This document shows positions 44,702 through 52,430 of a stretch of DNA of 64,000 bases, in pieces (position 1 is the first letter of the stretch; the number at the start of each line of letters is the position of its first letter). A program made the translations under genes and the position numbers. The notes below the pieces were generated by a model. It did not search any database. It was not told the origin of the DNA and saw only the letters and a list, made by a program, of their open reading frames with translations. Origin of the DNA: an uncultured Clostridia bacterium (GTDB lineage: Bacteria > Bacillota > Clostridia > UBA1381 > UBA9506); assembly GCA_934438075.1 (NCBI GenBank), contig CAKSBF010000004.1:1-64000 (forward strand), in the 5' to 3' direction.

Positions 44702-44715
44702 AAAACATTTGTTCG
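44702..44715. promoter_or_regulatory. SOS-box-like site 1
   Basis: AAAAC-ATTT-GTTCG compared with CGAACnnnnGTTCG: the right half-site is perfect and the left keeps AAC. It lies just upstream of the LysM gene start. Confidence 0.65.
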
Positions 44716-44735
44716 GTTTGTGATTTCATTTTAAC

Positions 44736-44749
44736 AGAACATCTGTACG
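44736..44749. promoter_or_regulatory. SOS-box-like site 2
   Basis: AGAAC-ATCT-GTACG compared with CGAACnnnnGTTCG, differing at two positions. Central in the LysM-lexA intergenic region. Confidence 0.65.
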
Positions 44750-44775
44750 ATGTCAAGAGGTTTTTTGAAAAAATC

Positions 44776-44789
44776 AGAACAAATGTTTG
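44776..44789. promoter_or_regulatory. SOS-box-like site 3 overlapping lexA -35
   Basis: AGAAC-AAAT-GTTTG compared with CGAACnnnnGTTCG. It overlaps the -35 box at 44787, so LexA binding there would block its own transcription. Confidence 0.7.
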
Positions 44790-44815
44790 ATTTTTTGAAA
44801 TTTTTATGTTATACT
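44787..44815 (+). promoter_or_regulatory. lexA promoter
   Basis: TTGATT (44787-44792), 17-nt spacer, TATACT (44810-44815), about 45 nt upstream of the lexA start. Confidence 0.75.
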
Positions 44816-44858
44816 GTAAAATGAAGATCAGATTATGAAGAAAATCTGGAGGTTTGTT

Positions 44859-45476
44859 ATGGCTAAAAGGCAAAACAGAGAACAGCAAATTATGGATTTT
44901 ATTAATCAACAAATATCAGAAAAAGGTTATCCACCGTCAATACGTGAAATATGTGCTGCAGTAGGGCTTGCTTCACCGTCCACGGTCCATACCTACTTAA
45001 AAAAACTTGAGGCGAAAGGAATGTTAGCTAAGGATGGCTCAAAAACCCGTGCGATTCGCGTGATTGGACCGGATGCGGAACAACTTGCCGAACCGATAGA
45101 TGAATTTTTGTCGGTACCTGTCATTGGTACAGTTGCTGCAGGCGCACCGATTTTAGCAGAGGAAAATGTACTTCGCACGTTTCCGCTTCCGATGGATTTT
45201 GCAAAAAATGCCGGGGTGTTTATGTTAAAAGTAAAAGGCGAAAGTATGGTTAATGCCGGTATTTTAGACGGGGATTATGTTATTGTTTCGCAGCAGGCTA
45301 CAGCAAGGAATGGAGATATGGTAGTCGCGTTGGTGGAGGATTCGGCAACAGTGAAAACCTTTTATAAGGAAAATGGTCATTTTCGTTTGCAGCCGGAAAA
45401 TGATTTTATGGAGCCGATTATTGTGGACGAGGTAAGTATTTTGGGCATTGTTTCAGGCGTAATTCGCATTTATTAG
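44859..45476 (+). CDS. lexA: LexA repressor
   Basis: 205 residues from the ATG at 44859, GGAGG 7 nt upstream. The N-terminal winged helix (QQIMDFINQQISEKGYPPSIREICAAVGLASPSTVHTYLKKLEAKGML) binds SOS boxes. The cleavage site is A94-G95 (VAAGAPI), and the Ser-Lys dyad is S129 (KGESMVNAG) and K166 (ATVKTF). All parts for RecA-stimulated self-cleavage are present. It is divergent from the LysM/YneA-like gene, and the promoter carries candidate LexA sites. Confidence 0.97.
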   Translation: MAKRQNREQQIMDFINQQISEKGYPPSIREICAAVGLASPSTVHTYLKKLEAKGMLAKDGSKTRAIRVIGPDAEQLAEPIDEFLSVPVIGTVAAGAPILAEENVLRTFPLPMDFAKNAGVFMLKVKGESMVNAGILDGDYVIVSQQATARNGDMVVALVEDSATVKTFYKENGHFRLQPENDFMEPIIVDEVSILGIVSGVIRIY

Positions 45477-45486
45477 GGGGACTTTG

Positions 45487-46692
45487 ATGATAACTTTAAT
45501 GGAAAGAATTCGCAGTGAAGCAGCGGAATTAACTGCAAAAATGATACAAACACGCAGAGATTTGCATAAGATACCGGAGCTTGCTTTTTGTGAGGAAAAG
45601 ACGGCGGATTATATCTGCGGCAGGCTAAAGGAAATTGGGCTGCCTTTTGAACGTGGTGTTGCCAAGACTGGCGTTGTTGCTTTAATTTCTGCGGAAAATG
45701 CGTCTCATACTCTTCTGCTGCGTGCAGACATGGATGCGTTACCGATGCAGGAGAGCAAAAAACTTCCGTTTGCTTCAGAACATGCAGGGGTAATGCATGC
45801 GTGCGGTCATGATGGTCATGTTGCTATTTTGTTGGCTGCAGCGGAGATTTTGTGGAAAATGCGTGAGGAACTTTCCTGCAATGTTAAACTTGTGTTTCAG
45901 CCGGCAGAAGAGGATACAGGCGGAGCAAAACCGATGATTGATGCCGGCGTATTAGAAAACCCTAAGGTGGATGCCGCCCTTGCACTACATATTATGAATG
46001 AATTAGATGTGGGAACAATCCGTGTGCTTGATGGCGCGGTAATGGCATGTCCGGATGAATTTGATTTAAAAATTATAGGAAAGGGTGGTCATGGTGCTTA
46101 TCCGGATCGCTGTGTTGATCCGATTGCAATAGCAAGCCAAATTATTACGGCTTTTTCCGTGTTGTCAGCGCGCTGTACCAATGTGTATGCTCCAAATGTG
46201 ATTTCTGTTTGTTCAATCAGTGGTGGCACCTTTTATAATGTTATTCCGGAAAGTGTCACAATGCGCGGAACGGTTCGGCTTTATGATCGTGAACTTCGTG
46301 CGCGGTTGCCCAAAATGATGGAACAGGTGATAAAGAGATATACAGAGGCTTTTGGAGCAGAGTATGACTGGGATTATCGCTTTATGTTTCCGCCGGTAGT
46401 TAACGATTCTGCGCTGGCTGAAAGTTTTGCTGGCTGTGCTGAAAAAATATTGGGTGCTGAGAATGTTTTGCGAAAGGGTTCCCCATCTATGGCAGGAGAT
46501 GATTTTTCTTATTTTGGAGAAAGGGTTCCGTCTGTTTATTTTAATTTAGGCGGTGGCAGTGACCGAAAGGGGCTTCGCGAAGCTCTGCACAGTCCGGATT
46601 TTAATTTTGATGAGGATTGCCTTTTGACGGGTGTGCTGTCTTTGTGCTGCTTTGCTGTGCATTATGGTCGGGAGGCAGAGATGGAGTCGTAG
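45487..46692 (+). CDS. M20 family amidohydrolase (N-acyl amino acid deacylase-like)
   Basis: About 401 residues. RRDLHKIPELAFCEEKTADYI, the metal-site LLLRADMDALPMQE, HACGHDGHVAILLAAAEIL, FQPAEEDTGGAKPMIDAG and the C-terminal SMAGDDFSYF define the M20D (IAA-amino acid hydrolase-like) family. These metal-dependent enzymes cleave N-acyl amino acids or diaminopimelate derivatives. It lies 10 nt after lexA and may be cotranscribed, though a functional link is not obvious. No signal peptide. Confidence 0.92.
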   Translation: MITLMERIRSEAAELTAKMIQTRRDLHKIPELAFCEEKTADYICGRLKEIGLPFERGVAKTGVVALISAENASHTLLLRADMDALPMQESKKLPFASEHAGVMHACGHDGHVAILLAAAEILWKMREELSCNVKLVFQPAEEDTGGAKPMIDAGVLENPKVDAALALHIMNELDVGTIRVLDGAVMACPDEFDLKIIGKGGHGAYPDRCVDPIAIASQIITAFSVLSARCTNVYAPNVISVCSISGGTFYNVIPESVTMRGTVRLYDRELRARLPKMMEQVIKRYTEAFGAEYDWDYRFMFPPVVNDSALAESFAGCAEKILGAENVLRKGSPSMAGDDFSYFGERVPSVYFNLGGGSDRKGLREALHSPDFNFDEDCLLTGVLSLCCFAVHYGREAEMES

Positions 46693-46802
46693 ATTGATAT
46701 TCTCTATATCATTGTAAGTTTTATGTTTTTCTCATGAAATCAGTGTTTTGCAAACCATTTTTTCTAAAAATAAGCTTTTACGTGAAACTTTTGGCAGAAG
46801 TA

Positions 46803-46832
46803 TTGACATTAAGGAAATAGTTTTGATAGAAT
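46803..46832 (+). promoter_or_regulatory. Promoter of EamA gene
   Basis: TTGACA (46803-46808), 18-nt spacer, TAGAAT (46827-46832). The rest of 46693-46947 shows no gene. Confidence 0.7.
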
Positions 46833-46947
46833 AAGCGAGGAAAAAGTTGATCCATGTAATAAAGATTTCGGGCACACTCAATAAAGCATGCTTTTAGTGC
46901 AGAGATGTTATGATGTTGTGGAAGTGAAGGGAGAAAATATTCATTTT

Positions 46948-47889
46948 ATGAAAAGTCAAAAATTGAAAGGAAACAGTATATTGTTACTGGTAGCATTTAT
47001 ATGGGGCGTGTCGTTTATTGCGCAGAGCAAGGGTGTAGAGAGCATACCTCCCGCTACTTTTAACGGTGTCAGAAGTCTTTTAGGCAGCGTGGCACTTCTG
47101 CCTGTAATTGCTTTGTTGGATTTTTTTAAAAAGAAACAGGGCATTGCCGTGCAGAGACTGGACAAAAGTTTAATCGTTGGGGGCGTATGCTGCGGTATTT
47201 TCCTTTGTATTGCAGGGACATTGCAAACAATGGGAATGCAATACACCAGTCCCGGTAAAGCTGGCTTTATTACTGCACTTTATATGGTAATCATTCCAAT
47301 TTTTGAGCTTTTTGCAGGAAAAAAACCACGGCCGGTTGTGCTTTTGGCTGTGGCGATTGCTGTTATTGGAATGTATTTAATGTGTATAGACTCAGAACTT
47401 TCTATTAATAAAGGAGATATTATTATATTGATTTGTGCCTTCTTTTTCGCAGGGCATATTTTAGTGGTAAATCATTTTTCGCCCAAAATGGATGGCGTTA
47501 AACTGTCTTGTATGCAGTTTTTCGTATGTGGTGTTTTGGACATTCTTTTTGCACTTATTTTTGAAAAGCCGCAGATAGCACCTCTTTTTGAAGGTTGGAT
47601 ATCTATAGGATATGCCGGTATTATGTCATGCGGAGTTGCTTACACGCTTCAAATTATTGGGCAGAAATATACCGATCCGACCTCTGCTTCTATTTTAATG
47701 AGTTTGGAGTCGGTGTTTTCAACCTTAACAACGGTAATATTAATTGCCTGTGGCTGGAAACTGACGGGCGGTGCCTTAGAAACCAAAGAAATCGTTGGCT
47801 GTGTTTTGATGTTTGTTGCAATTTTGTTTGTGCAATTGCCGGAACGCATGCCGAAAACGGATAAGTTGTCTGCAAGTTCCGGAACATGA
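46948..47889 (+). CDS. EamA/DMT family transporter
   Basis: A 313-residue membrane protein with ten transmembrane helices, formed by two EamA repeats. The first begins GNSILLLVAFIWGVSFIAQSKGV and the second has GDIIILICAFFFAGHILVVNHF; GYAGIMSCGVAYTLQIIGQKYTDPTSASILMSLESVFSTL is typical of the end. The family exports metabolites or amino acids; the substrate is unknown. ATG 46948 fits the family start; an AAGGGAG sits about 14 nt upstream, longer than usual, so an upstream start remains possible. Confidence 0.9.
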   Translation: MKSQKLKGNSILLLVAFIWGVSFIAQSKGVESIPPATFNGVRSLLGSVALLPVIALLDFFKKKQGIAVQRLDKSLIVGGVCCGIFLCIAGTLQTMGMQYTSPGKAGFITALYMVIIPIFELFAGKKPRPVVLLAVAIAVIGMYLMCIDSELSINKGDIIILICAFFFAGHILVVNHFSPKMDGVKLSCMQFFVCGVLDILFALIFEKPQIAPLFEGWISIGYAGIMSCGVAYTLQIIGQKYTDPTSASILMSLESVFSTLTTVILIACGWKLTGGALETKEIVGCVLMFVAILFVQLPERMPKTDKLSASSGT

Positions 47890-47911
47890 TAAGACGGATG
47901 ATATATAAGAG

Positions 47912-47958
47912 AAAAACGGCAAAGGTGGAATCGTTTGTATTTCCTTTGCCGTTTTTTT
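47912..47958. terminator. Terminator after EamA gene
   Basis: AAAAACGGCAAAGG (47912-47925) pairs with CCTTTGCCGTTTTT (47943-47956) and ends in a long T-run. It could also serve the convergent deacetylase remnant. Confidence 0.9.
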
Positions 47959-47968
47959 ATTAGTCCTG

Positions 47969-48280
47969 TTATTCCTGTGCTTGTTCATCCGAAGCTTTTT
48001 CGGGCGGCGCGGTTTCGTTGGAATTTTGCGATTGCCTGCCGCGATGGTCAATAGTGTAATTTTCCCGATAAATTAATTCGCCGGCGGGCACGATTTTATA
48101 ACCGTCTGCGGTAAGTTTTTCCAAAATTTTCGGGAGTGCTTCCGGTGTGTTTTTTGCACCATTGTGAAATAACATAATTGAGCCCGGTTTTACGCGCTTA
48201 AGCACACGGGTAACAATATCATCGGTAGCTAAATCTTTCCAGTCAAGACTGTCCCCACAGGCAGCAGTTGGAATGGTGGA
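47969..48280 (-). pseudogene. Polysaccharide deacetylase (sporulation PdaA/PdaB-like), N-terminally truncated
   Basis: Only the C-terminal part survives: GDSLDWKDLATDDIVTRVLKRVKPGSIMLFHNGAKNTPEALPKILEKL, then GYKIVPAGELIYRENYTIDHRGRQ. This matches the last third of NodB-type deacetylases of sporulating Clostridia, including the LFHN His. The frame runs into the TAA stop of the next gene upstream at 48281-48283. Homology stops around 48250. The NodB catalytic Asp/His-rich half is absent. The break coincides with the edge of the serine-recombinase island. Confidence 0.85.
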
Positions 48281-49627
48281 TTATGACAGCAGTTTAATAA
48301 GCTCTGCTTTGAATTCTTCATATGTAGTATCATGTTGTGATACTTTTTCAGCTTCCATGTTTTTTATCTTCTCTGCGTCAAGCTCAATGCCCTTAAAACA
48401 GTATGGGTAATACTTGCGGCTGCTGTGCGGTCTTACGGTTTCAAAACTGCCGAACATGGAAAACTTTTTCCCGAATATAATCTTTGTCATCGGCTCGCCG
48501 CCAAAGTGATTTTTGTAATAGCTTGCATATGCTTTGTATAATACGGCTTTTTCGCATATGGTTTCATCTCTTATGCGGCAGCAGTCTTTTGTGAACTGTT
48601 TAAAAATATCGTCTTCCGTCACTTTTCTTGATATATTGGAAAGCTCCCTTTTGTTATCGTCAAGGCTTTGTTTTAAGCTTCCGATGCTATACCTTATGTA
48701 ATTTGCGGCAGCCTTGTTAGGCGTGATTTTATCAATATTTTTTGAAAGTATCTCAAATCCGGCAGCGCCGTAAATCGTTTTCATTTTTCTGTACCGCAGA
48801 TGGCTCTCGGTTATATATACAAACGGCATTTTATTTTCAAAGTGCAGATTTCCCGGAAAGGACGGATTCTTAACGCTTATTTTTTTGCCGCTCATCAGCT
48901 TAGATAGCTTCTTTACCGAAAGCTCGGTTTCCGGTATTTTCCCGTTTATAACAACATTGACGCGGCTTCCGAGGTAAAATTCAACAGAAAGCCTGTGCAG
49001 ACCTTTAATCTTTGTAAGTTCTGTATAATCAACAGGAGATATTGTATGGTCGGAAAACATATTAAAAAAGTTTATGAGCTTTTCGTGCAGTTCTTTTTCT
49101 GCCAAAATAACAGTCGGTTTTGACGAACTGCTAACCCCGTTAACGATTTCCGAAAGCATATCCAGAATTATACCGAGTGTTTTGAAATTACCGTTCGATA
49201 ATTCATATAAAAACCTGTGTGCAATTTCCGCCGGGGTGTCATATGAGGTTTTAAGATGTTTATATGCATTTTTCAGATGTCTGTTATTCGGCACATTTTC
49301 TGATTCGGACTGCTCAACACAACCGTGCATTTTCATAGCGAAACGGATAATGGAATAGCTCTTATTTTTTTCCTTTTCACTTAATGTATCCAAAAAATCT
49401 TGCTTGCATATGGGTGCGATAACATTGTTTTTGTTTACTATGTACAGGTTATGACCGATAACCCGGCAGGATGCTTTTGCGTACTCTTTCAAGCCGGAAA
49501 GCGCATGAGAATATTCGCGTTTTATTTTATCTTCCTTTTCTTTCTTTTTTGCTTGTTTTTCTGCTTCTGTATTATGCCTTCTTAATCTTTCAGCGTATTT
49601 AAAATATCTTTCTTCAAGGGTTGGCAT
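48281..49627 (-). CDS. Orphan protein with D5-like C-terminal winged-helix domain
   Basis: A 448-residue protein. A charged coiled-coil occupies about 1-45 (MPTLEERYFKYAERLRRHNT, then many Lys/Glu). The middle (about 55-340) is unrecognised. The C-terminus (about 345-420) reads DIFKQFTKDCCRIRDETICEKAVLYKAYASYYKNHFGGEP, then TKIIFGKKFSMFGSF and YYPYCFKGIEL. This resembles the C-terminal winged helix of phage/plasmid D5/P4-type primase-helicases. No Walker A or primase motif is visible, so it is not a full helicase. A replication or regulatory role in the element is inferred. It diverges from the recombinase operon. Confidence 0.6.
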   Translation of the reverse strand: MPTLEERYFKYAERLRRHNTEAEKQAKKKEKEDKIKREYSHALSGLKEYAKASCRVIGHNLYIVNKNNVIAPICKQDFLDTLSEKEKNKSYSIIRFAMKMHGCVEQSESENVPNNRHLKNAYKHLKTSYDTPAEIAHRFLYELSNGNFKTLGIILDMLSEIVNGVSSSSKPTVILAEKELHEKLINFFNMFSDHTISPVDYTELTKIKGLHRLSVEFYLGSRVNVVINGKIPETELSVKKLSKLMSGKKISVKNPSFPGNLHFENKMPFVYITESHLRYRKMKTIYGAAGFEILSKNIDKITPNKAAANYIRYSIGSLKQSLDDNKRELSNISRKVTEDDIFKQFTKDCCRIRDETICEKAVLYKAYASYYKNHFGGEPMTKIIFGKKFSMFGSFETVRPHSSRKYYPYCFKGIELDAEKIKNMEAEKVSQHDTTYEEFKAELIKLLS

Positions 49628-49650
49628 TTATGACACCGCCTGTCAAATTT

Positions 49651-49679
49651 CATGTGCACCGTAAAACCGCATGTGCACC
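49651..49679. repeat. Two direct repeats CATGTGCACC(G/A)TAAA, 19-bp period
   Basis: CATGTGCACC at 49651-49660 and 49670-49679, each followed by RTAAA, lies 24-50 nt upstream of the D5-like gene start. Each contains the palindrome GTGCAC. The spacing of nearly two helical turns suggests operators or iterons. Confidence 0.6.
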
Positions 49680-49875
49680 ATAAATTATATAATATTCCAA
49701 TTTGTTCGTCAACATAATACGATATATATATAATAAAATATCATTAATAAACATCATATATAAACTAAGTCATCAAGGCATTTTGTAAGTATTTACAGAG
49801 CATATAACTTCCTTGTAAGCAATCGGAATAATTACATGACGCGGTTGCATATTATCAAAACAAGGAGGTAATTTA

Positions 49876-50001
49876 ATGATGAAAATTACTAACACTTTTT
49901 GCAGTAAAAATGATAACGAAAGGATTATGAAGCAATCCGAACTTCACCGCCGCTGTATATTGCTTATACGCGCAGCACGTGAAAGGAGGATTGCGGCATG
50001 A
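49876..50001 (+). CDS. 41-residue leader protein coupled to the serine recombinase
   Basis: A perfect AAGGAGGT box precedes ATGATG at 49876. The peptide starts MMKITNTFCSKNDNERIMKQ and ends in the basic helix LIRAARERRIAA. Its TGA overlaps the recombinase ATG (ATGA at 49998-50001), and the recombinase ribosome binding site lies inside it. It is unrecognised. It may be a translation-coupling leader, or a small directionality or DNA-binding factor; the overlap makes coupled translation very likely. Confidence 0.7.
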   Translation: MMKITNTFCSKNDNERIMKQSELHRRCILLIRAARERRIAA

Positions 50002-51443
50002 ATGTAATTTACGCAAGACAATCCATTGATAAAAAAGACAGTTTATCAATAGAAGCACAGATTGAGCAGTGCCGCAAATTTGCCGGGACTGACGCAAAGG
50101 TCTATAAAGACAAAGGGTATTCCGGAAAGAATATAAAACGTCCTGATTTTACGGAGCTTATAAAAGCGGTAGAATCGGGAGCGGTTAAAAAGATATTTGT
50201 ATACAGACTTGACCGTTTCAGCCGTTCTATTGCGGATTTCAGCCGTATGTGGGAGCTTTTGGAGAAACACGGAGTTGAGTTTTACTCGGCAACCGAAAAC
50301 TTTGACACATCAACGCCAATCGGCAGAGCAATGTTAAATATCGTATTGGTATTTGCGCAGCTTGAACGTGAAACAACGGCAGAGCGTGTTAAGGACAATT
50401 ACATACACCGTTTTAAACTCGGAGCGTGGGGCGGCGGACCTGCCCCCTACGGCTTTGACCTTGCAAAAATCATTTCCGACGGCACAAAATCATCATCACT
50501 GATTGCAAATAAATGTGCCGATATTGTAAAGGCAATATTTGAAGAATACGCTAAATCCGACACCTCATTAAGAGGTATTGCAAACGCGCTTACCCAAAAG
50601 GGCATACACGGTCCAAAACGTGAGGCGTGGGATAATGTCACGGTTTCGCGCATTTTGCACAGTCCGGTGTATGTAAAAGCCGACAGAGATGTATATTGGT
50701 TTTATTTAGCCAAAGGGTTGCAGATTATGCAGGACATAGAAGCCTTTGACGGGGAGCATGCCTGCAATGTCATAGGCAGGCGCGACCGCACAAGAAACAA
50801 ATATAATTCCCTCAGCGGACAAATGCTGTCGGTTTCAAATCACAAAGGGTTTATCGATTCTGATTTATGGCTGAGAGTTCAGGCAAAGCTTGACGGCAAT
50901 CCGCAGATTTCACAGGCAAATGCAGGAAAATACTCTTGGCTTACAGGCCTTATGAAATGTGCAAAGTGCGGATATGCCATAAAGGTAAACTCTTATAAAA
51001 AAGAAAATCGTCTCCGCTTAGTGTGTTCGGGAAAATCAAATATGTCAGTCTGTGACGCTTCTGTTTCGGTTGATTTAAGAGAACTTGAAGATTACATAGC
51101 AAACGAAATTGAAAAGGCTCTTAATGCAGCGCCGCCTTGCGGAGTTCTGCCGAGCAAACAAAAACAATCCGATGATATTCTTGCCATAGAGCAAAAAATT
51201 GAGCGGCTTGTCGGCGCACTGGCCAATAGCAGTGATATATCGGCAACATATATTTCAAGAGAAATCGAACGGCTTCACAAGGTCAGAGAACAGCTGTTAT
51301 CTCAGCCGCATAAAACCGAAACGGAGTTTGCAAATCTTGATTTTAAATCGCTTGACTTTGAAGAAAAAAAGATTGTTGCAGCGGAGTTTATCAACAGAAT
51401 CCTGATAAATGAAAACGAAGTAAATATTGAATGGAAAATGTAG
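49998..51443 (+). CDS. Large serine recombinase
   Basis: A 481-residue serine integrase. The catalytic domain (about 1-140) has nucleophile S9 (IYARQSID), DKGYSGKNIKRPDF, VYRLDRFSRS and QLERETTAERV. A Recombinase domain (about 150-270) contains GGGPAPYGFD, SLRGIANALTQKG and ILHSPVYV. A zinc ribbon (MKCAKCGYAIKVNS, later CSGKSNMSVCD) and a coiled coil (about 385-440) follow. Serine integrases insert elements at short attB sites. The start overlaps the 41-codon ORF. The gene appears intact. Confidence 0.96.
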   Translation: MNVIYARQSIDKKDSLSIEAQIEQCRKFAGTDAKVYKDKGYSGKNIKRPDFTELIKAVESGAVKKIFVYRLDRFSRSIADFSRMWELLEKHGVEFYSATENFDTSTPIGRAMLNIVLVFAQLERETTAERVKDNYIHRFKLGAWGGGPAPYGFDLAKIISDGTKSSSLIANKCADIVKAIFEEYAKSDTSLRGIANALTQKGIHGPKREAWDNVTVSRILHSPVYVKADRDVYWFYLAKGLQIMQDIEAFDGEHACNVIGRRDRTRNKYNSLSGQMLSVSNHKGFIDSDLWLRVQAKLDGNPQISQANAGKYSWLTGLMKCAKCGYAIKVNSYKKENRLRLVCSGKSNMSVCDASVSVDLRELEDYIANEIEKALNAAPPCGVLPSKQKQSDDILAIEQKIERLVGALANSSDISATYISREIERLHKVREQLLSQPHKTETEFANLDFKSLDFEEKKIVAAEFINRILINENEVNIEWKM

Positions 51444-51521
51444 TCCTTCATTTTGTGTAGAAATGTCGGGCTGCTTTTTTTATACTTTTAAATTACAGAT
51501 AATATATAAATAATATTACAA

Positions 51522-51731
51522 ATGAAAGAAAAAGGCGTGTATAAAGGGCGCAAGCCGATTGAAAAAAATCTTGACGAGGTTGTAACCCTTTGGAAAAACG
51601 GCAAAATCACCGCCGGCGGAGCCATGAAAAGGCTCGATATGAAATCGCACATTATACAGAAAAGTAAAAACCTTAAAATAAAACTTTATTCTTTGCATAC
51701 AATAATAAATGCTGTTGATTTTTTAGCATAA
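51522..51731 (+). pseudogene. C-terminal fragment of a small serine resolvase
   Basis: The peptide GVYKGRKPIEKNLDEVVTLWKNGKITAGGAMKRLDMKSH matches the tail and HTH of Tn3-family resolvases/invertases (YKGRKP linker then HTH). The catalytic domain is missing, so this is a relic or an isolated HTH protein. It overlaps the promoter of the toxin-antitoxin operon. Confidence 0.7.
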
Positions 51732-51743
51732 TTATGCTAAAAT
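51715..51743 (+). promoter_or_regulatory. Toxin-antitoxin promoter with perfect palindrome
   Basis: TTGATT (51715-51720), 17-nt spacer, TAAAAT (51738-51743). A perfect 22-bp palindrome occupies 51721-51742 (left half TTTTAGCATAA), filling the spacer and most of the -10 box. This is the expected autorepression site for the Phd/RelB-type antitoxin. Confidence 0.85.
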
Positions 51744-51776
51744 AATTATATGACAAATGATTTTGGAGGTGCAAGC

Positions 51777-52055
51777 ATGAATAACATAAGACCTGTTTCC
51801 GATTTGAGAAATAATTTTGCCGAAATTTCAAAGACTGTTCACGAAACCAAACAACCGGTTTTTCTGACAAAAAACGGTTTTGGCGATATGGTTGTTTTGA
51901 GCATGGAAGCATACGAGAATTTGCAGTTTGAAAGCGAGGTTTATTTCAAGCTTAAGGAAGCTGAAAAAGAAGCCGAAATCAATTCTACGCGTTATTCTGC
52001 CAAGGAAGTTTTAAAAGCACTGAAAAACAGAGCGGGTGAATCCCAAAATGTATAA
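51777..52055 (+). CDS. Type II antitoxin, Phd/YefM family
   Basis: 92 residues from the ATG at 51777 (GGAGGT box). The Phd fold is IRPVSDLRNNFAEISKTVHETKQPVFLTKNGFGDMVVLSMEAYENLQ, and an acidic-helical tail (KLKEAEKEAEINSTRYSAKEVLKALK) would wrap the toxin. It should bind the palindrome in its own promoter. The stop overlaps the toxin start by 8 nt. Confidence 0.93.
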   Translation: MNNIRPVSDLRNNFAEISKTVHETKQPVFLTKNGFGDMVVLSMEAYENLQFESEVYFKLKEAEKEAEINSTRYSAKEVLKALKNRAGESQNV

Positions 52056-52359
52056 GCTAGAATTTCTGCCGATTGCTTTAAACGATATGCTCGAAATAGT
52101 AAGCTATATAAGTAATGAAATTAAAAATCCGATTGCGGCAGACAGACTATCCGAAAAGCCTGTTGCAGCCGCCGAAGTACTTGCGGATTTCCCATATTCA
52201 AACCCCGTTTATATACCAATGAAACAGCTTAACCATGAGTATCGAAAAACAGTTATTGAAAACTATCTTATGTTTTATTGGGTAGATGAACCGCGCAAGA
52301 CCGTTACCGTTGCACGAGTGATTTACGGCAAACGGGATTATGGCAAAGTAATTGAATAG
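52048..52359 (+). CDS. Type II toxin, RelE/ParE family
   Basis: 103 residues from ATG 52048. YKLEFLPIALNDMLEIVSYISNEIKNPIAADRL is the ParE/RelE N-terminal helix pair, and VYIPMKQLNHEYRKTVIENYLMFYWVDEPRKTVTVARVIYGKRDY is the beta-sheet with the C-terminal basic motif. ParE-type (gyrase poison) and RelE-type (ribonuclease) activities cannot be told apart by eye. Coupled to the antitoxin by 8-nt overlap; a terminator follows. Confidence 0.92.
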   Translation: MYKLEFLPIALNDMLEIVSYISNEIKNPIAADRLSEKPVAAAEVLADFPYSNPVYIPMKQLNHEYRKTVIENYLMFYWVDEPRKTVTVARVIYGKRDYGKVIE

Positions 52360-52365
52360 ATGTAA

Positions 52366-52401
52366 AAAGAGAGTAACCGCAAATGTTGGGTTACTCTCTT
52401 T
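52366..52401. terminator. Bidirectional terminator between toxin and esterase genes
   Basis: AAAGAGAGTAACC (52366-52378) pairs with GGTTACTCTCTTT (52389-52401), flanked by A and T runs. Confidence 0.92.
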
Positions 52402-52430
52402 CTTTAGCTTTTTGAAGAGGCGTTTTGTCT

